Shown here one piece after another: positions 5,945 through 11,150 of a stretch of DNA of 11,150 nucleotides. The stretch's first letter is position 1; every line of letters starts with the position of its first letter. Origin of the DNA: Nannocystaceae bacterium (lineage in GTDB: Bacteria > Myxococcota_A > Polyangia > Nannocystales > Nannocystaceae); contig JAESSZ010000308.1 in the NCBI GenBank assembly GCA_016763875.1, positions 1 to 11,150 on the forward strand, in the 5' to 3' direction. The position numbers were made by a program, and so were the translations under genes. The notes below the pieces were generated by a model. That model saw only the letters and a list, made by a program, of their open reading frames with translations, was not told the origin of the DNA and ran no database searches.

Positions 5945-7133
5945 GGAGGAATCGTTCGTTCCAGCCGGCCTCGAGACGCCGGTTCTTGATGCCGACCTTC
6001 GAGCCTTTGACATTGCGTAGCAGATTGAGTGCGACGTGACGGACGACGGCGAAGTTCTCCGCAGCATTGTCGGCTCGGAGACGGGAGTCGTCTTCTCCGA
6101 AAGCAGCGTCGAGCGTCCAGTGGAGCTTGTTCTCGATCTCCCAATGGCTGCGGACCGAGGCCAGTGCCTGTTTGGCGGTGAGCGACTTGCGAGATGTAAT
6201 GAAGTATCGAGCGCCGATGCTCGTCTTCCCCGCAACGGTGCGCTCAGACTCGAACAGGACGAGCTTCCCAAGACCTTTCCAACGGGCTGCCTCGGGAAAC
6301 TCGTCGGAGATCGGTAGTACCCAACACCGCCGCTTCTCCTCGCGGCCACGACTGGTCTCCGTAGTGCTCGCGTGTTGCTTCGCCCCGGGCGATTTCTTGC
6401 GACTCCGAAATGTCTCGAGCGCAGTCGCGACTGCCTCATGAAGCTTTGGCTGGTTATCGCGGACGGCCAACAGATAGTCGCCACCGCCATCGACGATCTT
6501 CTCGGCGATCGCCGTCTGGCACCCCGCTGCATCGATCGTGACGAGGCAGCCCTTGAGATGAAGCAGTTTCAACAACCGCGGAATCGCCTCGATCTCGTTC
6601 GACCCTTCGGATGTGCCAACCTGACCAAGGACAAGACCATTGGCAGTGCTCCAGGCGCTGACCATCGTGATGAAGTTCCCGCCGTTCGCCTTGTTGAAAG
6701 CACGTCGGAGGACCTTCCCATCGATCGCAACGACTCCTTGTGTCGTGGCCTCCGCTACGCCGTTCATCCAGCGCGCGAAGAGGCTTTCAAGCTCGGCGGG
6801 GTCCAACTTGGCCAAGACTCGTCCGAGCGTGTCGTGCGAAGGGATGCCTTCGGGGAACTCGACGAACTGCTCGAGGAGCGACTGTCTTGCATTGCCGAAT
6901 CGTTCGATCGACACGAGGTCATTGGCACCGCAGACGACGCCACACAGACACAGGAACAAGACCGACTCCAGGCTGTGCCGTCGCGTTCGCTCCACCCGCG
7001 GGTCCGGCAGCTGCGCAAACAACTCTACGAAAGACTCTACGTCCGGCGCCGGGCCCATGCTTGCCGGCACCTTGACTTTACGCTTGGCCATGCCGCCGAC
7101 GAGATCACGACGTCCCCCTCTCGCGCAACTCAT
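5916..7133 (-). CDS. ISAs1-family DDE transposase
   Basis: This 405-residue protein catalyses cut-and-join transposition of its own element. The N-terminal ~120 residues match the ISAs1-associated region (LPDPRVERTRRHSLESVL, ~42-59; GIPSHDTLGRVL, ~96-107). The catalytic core is intact: first Asp in GVVAIDGKVLRR (Asp138), second in LVTIDAAGCQT (Asp201), and the HWEIENKLHWTLD helix with Glu334, followed by FGEDDSRLR. ATG 7133 gives the longest product; ATG 7091 (MAKRKVKV) is about as likely, and neither has a strong Shine-Dalgarno. The stop overlaps the left inverted repeat by one base. Length and motifs are normal for the family with no frameshift. Its transcript is antisense to the disrupted kinase gene. 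Confidence 0.95.
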   Translation of the reverse strand: MSCARGGRRDLVGGMAKRKVKVPASMGPAPDVESFVELFAQLPDPRVERTRRHSLESVLFLCLCGVVCGANDLVSIERFGNARQSLLEQFVEFPEGIPSHDTLGRVLAKLDPAELESLFARWMNGVAEATTQGVVAIDGKVLRRAFNKANGGNFITMVSAWSTANGLVLGQVGTSEGSNEIEAIPRLLKLLHLKGCLVTIDAAGCQTAIAEKIVDGGGDYLLAVRDNQPKLHEAVATALETFRSRKKSPGAKQHASTTETSRGREEKRRCWVLPISDEFPEAARWKGLGKLVLFESERTVAGKTSIGARYFITSRKSLTAKQALASVRSHWEIENKLHWTLDAAFGEDDSRLRADNAAENFAVVRHVALNLLRNVKGSKVGIKNRRLEAGWNERFLLKVLSSYAD

Positions 7134-7163
7134 GCCGTAAGTGATCCAAATTCCTTAAGTTAT

Positions 7164-7178
7164 GATGCGTTCGCCCTG
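7164..7178 (-). repeat. Right terminal inverted repeat of the ISAs1-family element
   Basis: gatgcgttcgccctg is the exact reverse complement of 5902-5916. Similarity to the left end stops after these 15 bases. A TGA at 7163-7165, in the kinase frame, blocks read-through into the kinase 3' half. Confidence 0.93.
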
Positions 7179-7188
7179 ACGTCCTTGT
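7179..7188 (+). repeat. Target site duplication, right copy
   Basis: The 10-bp sequence acgtccttgt is identical to 5892-5901. The kinase reading frame resumes with the next base (GTC GAC CGG). Confidence 0.95.
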
Positions 7189-7216
7189 CGACCGGAGCCA
7201 GTTTGAGCAGATCATC

Positions 7217-7981
7217 ATGAATCTGGTGGTCAATGCGCGAGACGCAATGCCCGAAGGCGGAAAGCTCACCATCGAGACCCAGAACGTCGAGCTAGACGCT
7301 GCCTACGCCGCAAAGCACCGAGACGTCACGCCAGGGCAATATGTCATGTTGGCGGTAACTGACACCGGCACGGGCATGGACCACGCCGTTTGTGAGCACA
7401 TTTTCGAGCCGTTCTTCACAACCAAGGATCAGGGAAGTGGCACCGGCCTAGGCCTGGCGACGGTCTTCGGTATCGTCAAGCAGAGCAAGGGCCACATCTG
7501 GGTCTACAGCGAGCTGGGGAGCCATACTTGCTTCAAAGTCTACCTCCCACGAACCGATGAGGTCGCGGAGGAGCCTCGGCCAGGCATGCAAGAGTCGGAA
7601 GTCACTGGCGGCACAGAAACAATCCTGCTAGCTGAAGACGAGGCGCCACTTCGCGCGCTCATCGGTACCATCCTCGAGCGCAATGGCTACCAGGTGCTTC
7701 GAGCGGCGAACGGTATCGAGGCTCTCCGGATCTGCGAACAGTTCGAAGGAAAGATCCATCTGATGCTCACCGATGTGGTGATGCCGGACATGAACGGCAA
7801 GCAACTGGCCAACCGCGTCGTTTCGCGGCGGCCGGAAATAAAGATCTTGTACATGTCCGGATATACCGACAACACCATCGTCCACCACGGCATCCTTGAT
7901 CGCGGGGTGGAGTTCATTCCGAAGCCGCTCAAGTCCGGCCCGCTATTGAAGAAGGTTCGCGAGATCATCAACTCGCAGTGA
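7217..7981 (+). CDS. 3' half of the interrupted kinase: HATPase and receiver domains
   Basis: The native kinase sequence resumes at 7189, but the first usable start is ATG 7217, giving a 254-residue protein that begins at the N-box (MNLVVNARDA). ATP-binding motifs DTGTGM and GTGLGL and the receiver phosphoacceptor in LTDVVMPDMNG are intact; the HisKA domain and the strand before the N-box are missing. If translated it could be an orphan receiver with a crippled ATPase domain; more likely it is a remnant. It ends 21 bp before the convergent NTF2-like gene. Confidence 0.8.
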   Translation: MNLVVNARDAMPEGGKLTIETQNVELDAAYAAKHRDVTPGQYVMLAVTDTGTGMDHAVCEHIFEPFFTTKDQGSGTGLGLATVFGIVKQSKGHIWVYSELGSHTCFKVYLPRTDEVAEEPRPGMQESEVTGGTETILLAEDEAPLRALIGTILERNGYQVLRAANGIEALRICEQFEGKIHLMLTDVVMPDMNGKQLANRVVSRRPEIKILYMSGYTDNTIVHHGILDRGVEFIPKPLKSGPLLKKVREIINSQ

Positions 7982-8002
7982 GACGGTCACACGCCGCATT
8001 CG

Positions 8003-8383
8003 CTAGCCCTCATATTTTTCCTGCACTTCAAACTCATCCTCAGCGAGGCGCCAAGTTTCGCCCTCACGAACCCACAGTTCGTTGCTGATGACCCCGCGGC
8101 CAACCGTCATGCGCCAGCTCGCCTTGAGTCGCACGCGTACGTCGCTCTCCACACGAATCTCGACGTTGCTGTACTGAAGGTCGGTCGCCCCGGACTCAAT
8201 GAGGGGCTTCCAGAATCCGTGGATGCTTGCGTGGCCCTCAAAGTGTCCGATGGGTGCGGCATGCAGCTTGGCGTCGGGCATGTAACCCCGGACGCACTCG
8301 TCGACCCGGCCTGCGTTGAAGTGGCCGATCCACTCCCGGCTAGCGGTCAGGACTTCGAGGGCGGCGTCGTGGTGATTGTTCAT
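8003..8383 (-). CDS. NTF2/SnoaL-like small cytosolic protein
   Basis: The 126-residue protein has the make-up of the NTF2-like superfamily (SnoaL or DUF4440-type): an N-terminal helix (ALEVLTASREWIGHFNAGRVDECVRGYM), then DAKLHAAPIGHFEGHASIHGFWKPLIES, then alternating strands (LQYSNVEIRVESDVRVRLKASWRMTV..., VISNELWVREGETWRLAEDEFEV). The family forms cone-shaped pockets used by isomerases, cyclases and ligand binders; the function here cannot be assigned. Several His residues (4, 5, 41, 47, 51, 55) could line a pocket (inference). There is no signal peptide. ATG 8383 is the start; it diverges from the LysR regulator at 8454, a common layout for a regulator and its target. It converges with the kinase remnant. 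Confidence 0.8.
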   Translation of the reverse strand: MNNHHDAALEVLTASREWIGHFNAGRVDECVRGYMPDAKLHAAPIGHFEGHASIHGFWKPLIESGATDLQYSNVEIRVESDVRVRLKASWRMTVGRGVISNELWVREGETWRLAEDEFEVQEKYEG

Positions 8384-8453
8384 GAGCCCAACCTACGACG
8401 TCTCTTTTTTACGGGTAGTCGCGGAGTCCCGATGAGATTATTCTGTTTTTTCG
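8384..8453. promoter_or_regulatory. Divergent promoter/operator region between the NTF2-like gene and lysR
   Basis: This 70-bp gap has two runs of six T in a GC-rich genome. It holds an imperfect dyad around gggtagtcgcggagtccc (8413-8430; GGG...CGCG...CCC), a plausible LysR-type operator because these regulators often bind a dyad shared by divergent promoters. A TATTCT at 8439-8444 could be a weak -10 for the regulator, but no good -35 is visible. No strong Shine-Dalgarno is seen for either gene. Confidence 0.4.
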
Positions 8454-9254
8454 ATGAATAAGCGTCTCTACCGCATGGCTGTATTCGCGCTGGTCGTCGA
8501 ACACGGCAGCTTTGCTGGGGCGGCTCGTGTACTCGACCGCGCACCGAGTGTGGTCAGTACGCTCGTGCGGGACCTCGAACAAGACGTGGGCGCGTGCGTG
8601 CTCCACCGTTCGACGCGGCGGCTCGCCCTGACCGACTCGGGCGAGCAGTTGCTTCCACATTGTCAGGCCGTCCTCGAAGCCTTGCGCAGTTCGGAGCAGA
8701 TCGTCCAACGGATGCGCGACGTCGTGCAGGGTCGTCTGCACCTCAGTGCACCGACATCATTGCTCGATAGTCTCGTCGTGCCCACGCTGCGAAAGCTGCT
8801 GGACGCCCATCCGGCGATCGAGGCGGAGTGTACCTTGAGTGACAGCCGCGACGATCTTGAAGACGGAAGTGTCGACCTCGCCGTTCGCGTCGGTCCGCTC
8901 ACCGAACTCAGCCACCGCGCGCGTCGAATCGGCTCGCTCCGCGAAGTCCGGGTCGACCTCCCCGGAAGTCCGGACCGCGCGATCGTCTTGCCGTGGCAGG
9001 ACGCAAGTTCTGGCGACATCCTCCGTGTCTCATCGGTCGTGCTCGCCAAGGCCGCGGTCCTGGCCGGGTTGGGATGGGCCGTGCTTCCTGAGCTGTGCTT
9101 GGGCGAGCGAGCAAGCGACGGCACGCTCCGCGCGCGGGCACAGAGAGCCGCCGTGCCGATCTATGCGGTGCATGCGTTCGGCTCGCACGCCCCGCCGCAA
9201 GTCCGCGCAACGCTCAAGATCTTGGTGCAGGTCGCCAAGTCCACAATGGCGTGA
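8454..9254 (+). CDS. LysR-type transcriptional regulator with shortened effector domain
   Basis: This 266-residue regulator has a typical N-terminal winged helix-turn-helix (~6-63: FALVVEHGSFAGAARVL, then APSVVSTLVRDLEQDVG, then HRSTRRLALTDSG) and a linker helix (~64-90). The effector-binding domain starts at GRLHLSAP (93-100) and includes DLEDGSVDLAVRVG (134-147), typical of the type-2 periplasmic-binding fold. The stretch between REVRVDLPGSP and the VVLAKAAVLAGLGWAVLP helix is short: the usual ASPAYLxxxG...DLxxHxCL segment is missing, and the protein is about 30 residues under the family norm of ~300. The frame is unbroken, so this looks like an in-frame deletion in the lineage or a divergent subfamily. 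It probably regulates the divergent NTF2-like gene and possibly itself; its effector is unknown. Confidence 0.9.
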   Translation: MNKRLYRMAVFALVVEHGSFAGAARVLDRAPSVVSTLVRDLEQDVGACVLHRSTRRLALTDSGEQLLPHCQAVLEALRSSEQIVQRMRDVVQGRLHLSAPTSLLDSLVVPTLRKLLDAHPAIEAECTLSDSRDDLEDGSVDLAVRVGPLTELSHRARRIGSLREVRVDLPGSPDRAIVLPWQDASSGDILRVSSVVLAKAAVLAGLGWAVLPELCLGERASDGTLRARAQRAAVPIYAVHAFGSHAPPQVRATLKILVQVAKSTMA

Positions 9255-9272
9255 GAGCCAGGGAGGTCGAGT

Positions 9273-9288
9273 TTGCTCGGCCGGGCAA
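9273..9288. terminator. Hairpin between convergent lysR and lipoprotein genes, weak terminator candidate
   Basis: ttgctcggccgggcaa can fold into a 6-bp stem (one G-T pair) with a GGCC loop, in the 57-bp gap between two convergent genes. No T tract follows on either strand, so the assignment rests mainly on position. Confidence 0.25.
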
Positions 9289-9311
9289 TGGGGACGATTG
9301 GGCCGCAAGCG

Positions 9312-10688
9312 CTACGGCGTATCGACGAGTCGAACACTCATCACCCCTCCAGCAAGATCGCCGCGACTCCAGAGCACCGCAGGATCAGGGAGGTCCAGCG
9401 TGATGATGTTGAAGTGATAGCTCGACGCCCCCCTCTCATTGGGCAGTTGCGCGATGCGCCACGGTTCCGCAGCCGCGCCCGTCGTGAGGTTGATCCAACG
9501 CGCGTGCAGTTGGTCCAACGGATCGACTTGAGCACTGACATCAAGGAGAAAACCGGATCGAACGACGGGCGCCGAGGGAATGCGCGTGTCGGGCAAGGGA
9601 ACGGGATCCGACGTCGGCCGACCAAGGGCATCCAGAGAGACGAAGCGGACGAGAGGGTAGTCCTCGACCGTTGTAAAAAGGGCCGCGGGGCCCCCGTGCT
9701 GAAGTAGACGTGCATCAATGGCTTCAGCCAAGAAATCGTCCGCCATCTCAATCATCCCGTCAGACGACAGGTGCATGAACGTCACGAACGTTCCTGGTGT
9801 CGCGACCAAGTAGCCGCCGTCGACGCTCACAGATTCGGATTCCGCGAACCCGAGGCCCGAAACCGGCAACTCAACCTGCCAACGGGCGGAGCCATCCTCG
9901 TCGAGCCGTTCCGCGAGGATCGGAGAGCGGCGGGCTGCGGCGTCGACGGGGGGCTCCGCGCTCGTATACGTGAGCAGCGCAAAGCCTGCCGAGCTGTTGA
10001 GCCTCGCGGAGTAGTGGAGGCCGAAGTCGCGAACGAAGCGGACCTCCCCCGTATTCGTCAGTCTCATCAGTTGCCCGGCTAGCACCTCGCCCTCGCCGTG
10101 CACGGTCATCCACCATCCGTCCTCGGTCGCCGCCAGGCTCGTGGGAGAGCCGTCGTAGTCGAGGCATACCGTTGGCGATATCGGGCTCAGATCCTCATTG
10201 AGTAGGACGAAGTGGACCCCCTTTGCTGCAGCGGAGTAGTACGCCACGCCGATACCGTTGGGGCCGATCGCGACGAGTGGTCGTGCACCCGGGAGTGGCT
10301 CGATGGGCAACAGCCCGCAGTCTCGGCCACGCGGATCCGCCGAGCAAACCGTGCACTTCGACGCGTCGAACTGGCAGTGTTCCGTGCAACCAATCGTGCC
10401 TCCCGGATACCCCAGTGCCACGCAAGTCTGGGGCACGTTTGTGCCATCGCACTCCTCTGAGAAGGCGTTGTCGTAGATGTCGACAACCTCATCGCCGCAC
10501 CGGTCCTCCTCGTACCAAGGGATCGGGGTAGACGGTTCGCACGTTCCCGGGACAGGCGGCGGTTCCGCAACCTTGTCTGGACCGCAGGCTGCAGCCAGCC
10601 ACAGACCGACAACTCCGGTGGCAAGCAGGCCACCGCGATTGGCAGTGCGCACTACCGCTGAGGCTTCCACGGGCCACGTGACGAACAT
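9312..10688 (-). CDS. Lipoprotein with Cys-rich head and probable beta-propeller body
   Basis: This 458-residue protein has a lipoprotein signal ending LAAAC (lipidated Cys35), then a Pro-rich spacer. Residues ~50-124 form a Cys-rich head (Cys at 50, 64, 80, 89, 101, 105, 112, 115, 124) containing the EECDG...TCVALGYPGGTIGC...C motif common in myxobacterial lipoproteins. Residues ~130-455 are strand-rich repeats of ~45-60 residues with blocks such as GIGVAYYSA, GWWMTVHGEGEVL, GFALLTYTS, GGYLVATPG and GFLLDVS, suggesting a beta-propeller; no catalytic motif is seen. ATG 10688 gives a long N-region; GTG 10652, with GGAAG about 10 bases upstream, would give a neater 23-residue signal (Met-Arg-Thr-Ala start) and may be the true start. 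It is probably anchored on the cell surface, perhaps as a binding scaffold (inference). It diverges from the gene at 10780. Confidence 0.85.
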   Translation of the reverse strand: MFVTWPVEASAVVRTANRGGLLATGVVGLWLAAACGPDKVAEPPPVPGTCEPSTPIPWYEEDRCGDEVVDIYDNAFSEECDGTNVPQTCVALGYPGGTIGCTEHCQFDASKCTVCSADPRGRDCGLLPIEPLPGARPLVAIGPNGIGVAYYSAAAKGVHFVLLNEDLSPISPTVCLDYDGSPTSLAATEDGWWMTVHGEGEVLAGQLMRLTNTGEVRFVRDFGLHYSARLNSSAGFALLTYTSAEPPVDAAARRSPILAERLDEDGSARWQVELPVSGLGFAESESVSVDGGYLVATPGTFVTFMHLSSDGMIEMADDFLAEAIDARLLQHGGPAALFTTVEDYPLVRFVSLDALGRPTSDPVPLPDTRIPSAPVVRSGFLLDVSAQVDPLDQLHARWINLTTGAAAEPWRIAQLPNERGASSYHFNIITLDLPDPAVLWSRGDLAGGVMSVRLVDTP

Positions 10689-10779
10689 GCGCGCTGAGGT
10701 TGCAAGCCATGTGCCGGTCCGTGGATTGTAGGGCGCGGCCCCCCCAGCTCATGCAAGCCAAGGTAGACTCCGCGTCCCG

Positions 10780-11150
10780 ATGGTCGTGACGAGCACACTG
10801 GCCATGCTGCTGAGCCTCGCGGCGCCTGAGTTGTCATCGGTACCGATGACCTGGCTCGCGCCCGCTGCTTGCCCCGATGCGGCCTCGGTCGAGGCCCGGC
10901 TCGCCGATGCGTTGGCCGATGCGCCGGCCGACACGCGGAAAGACATCACGGCGCACGCCACAGTGACGACGACCGATGCGGGGGGATTTGCGCTTGATCT
11001 TCGGCTCACGGGCGACGGGATGGACGCGACCCGTGCGTTGGCGTCGACGGACTGTCGCGAGCTTGCCGACGCAACCGTGCTCATCGTCGCGCTGGCGGCT
11101 GATCCCACGGTGCTCGACCGTGGGGCGATCCCACTGACCCCGCCGCCGCT
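10780..11150 (+). CDS. Exported protein of unknown function (partial, C-terminus off right edge)
   Basis: The frame is open from ATG 10780 to the window edge, with 123 complete codons visible. A short hydrophobic N-terminus (TSTLAMLLSLAA) looks like a weak signal peptide. The mature start carries TWLAPAACPDAASVEARL (24-41), an Ala/Asp-rich helix, strands TVTTTDAGGFALDLRL (61-76), then ATRALASTDCRELADATVLIVALAADP (83-109). Cys31 and Cys92 could pair. I recall similar N-termini in hypothetical secreted proteins of myxobacteria but cannot name a family. No Shine-Dalgarno is evident. It diverges from the lipoprotein gene across a 91-bp gap that must hold both promoters. Confidence 0.75.
   Translation, partial: MVVTSTLAMLLSLAAPELSSVPMTWLAPAACPDAASVEARLADALADAPADTRKDITAHATVTTTDAGGFALDLRLTGDGMDATRALASTDCRELADATVLIVALAADPTVLDRGAIPLTPPP

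Larger units (their letters stand above)
5902..7178 (-). mobile_element. Complete ISAs1-family insertion sequence
   Basis: The 1277-bp element has perfect 15-bp terminal inverted repeats (cagggcgaacgcatc at the left end, its complement at the right) and identical 10-bp flanking duplications. It carries one gene, a transposase on the minus strand filling almost the whole element. Size, single gene, 10-bp duplication and transposase motifs agree with ISAs1. It interrupts the hybrid kinase gene in the opposite orientation. Perfect repeats, a perfect duplication and an open transposase frame suggest a recent and possibly still active insertion. Confidence 0.95.
5330..7981 (+). pseudogene. Hybrid histidine kinase (HisKA-HATPase-receiver) interrupted by an ISAs1-family element
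   Basis: Joining 5330-5901 to 7189-7981, which removes the element and one target-duplication copy, gives 1365 nt: one open frame of 454 residues. Domains: a coiled-coil-like lead-in (~58-85); a HisKA H-box GGIAHDFNNLL with phosphoacceptor His94; a HATPase with N-box NLVVNARDAM (202-211), DTGTGM (249-254) and GTGLGL (275-280); and a receiver (~324-450) with Asp331, phosphoacceptor Asp376, Ser404 and Lys426. No membrane helix or signal peptide is visible, so it was a cytosolic sensor kinase, probably paired with the STAS-like protein encoded just upstream. The insertion falls between the HisKA domain and the N-box, so neither half can both autophosphorylate and bind ATP. ATG 5330 directly follows an in-frame stop; ATG 5402, with GAGG upstream, is an alternative. 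Apart from the element all key residues are intact, which points to recent disruption. Confidence 0.93.

Noticed and set aside
5207..6532. 441-codon open frame on the minus strand
   Set aside because: It spans the kinase 5' half and the end of the transposase in a shadow frame and crosses the insertion junction, so it cannot be an ancestral gene.
6372..7220. 282-codon plus-strand open frame inside the insertion sequence
   Set aside because: It is antisense to the transposase and has an Arg-rich, motif-free product. The transposase frame has the full DDE signature.
9273..9707. 144-codon plus-strand open frame
   Set aside because: It is antisense to the propeller-like lipoprotein and has charge-rich, motif-free sequence.

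Overview
This window looks like chromosomal DNA from a GC-rich myxobacterium, most likely of the Nannocystis/Plesiocystis/Enhygromyxa group. The clues are a protein with a C-terminal MYXO-CTERM-type sorting tail, a myxobacterial Cys-rich repeat of the CGDG...CDDGN...DGC...NC type, several lipoproteins with long Ser/Gly/Asp/Thr-rich linkers, and a HisKA-HATPase-receiver kinase with an HDFNNLL H-box. The genus assignment is inference.

Layout, left to right. (1) Positions 1-1979 hold three exported lipoproteins: one on the minus strand, cut by the left edge, and two on the plus strand. One plus-strand protein is built from an exact 25-residue repeat, the other from three tandem eight-cysteine modules. 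(2) Positions 2044-4638 hold two minus-strand phospholipid-related genes: a phosphatidylserine decarboxylase with an intact GGST self-cleavage site, and downstream of it a secreted GPI-PLD-like zinc-dependent phospholipase C with an Ig-like domain and a MYXO-CTERM-like anchor. (3) Positions ~4756-7981 held a plus-strand signalling pair: a small SpoIIAA/STAS-like protein and a cytosolic hybrid histidine kinase. An intact ISAs1-family insertion sequence (5902-7178) splits the kinase; it has perfect 15-bp inverted repeats and a perfect 10-bp target duplication. Removing the element and one duplication copy restores a 454-residue HisKA-HATPase-receiver protein in frame. (4) Positions 8003-9254 hold a divergent pair: an NTF2/SnoaL-like small protein (minus) and a LysR-type regulator (plus) with a shortened effector domain. 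(5) Positions 9312-11150 hold a large exported lipoprotein with a Cys-rich head and a probable beta-propeller body (minus), and an exported protein of unknown function cut by the right edge (plus).

No rRNA, tRNA, CRISPR array, phage or defence system was recognised. The firmest observations are the IS insertion with its reconstructable kinase and the two repeat-built lipoproteins. No gene-free stretch exceeds 300 bases; the longest is about 190 bases, between the decarboxylase and the STAS-like gene.
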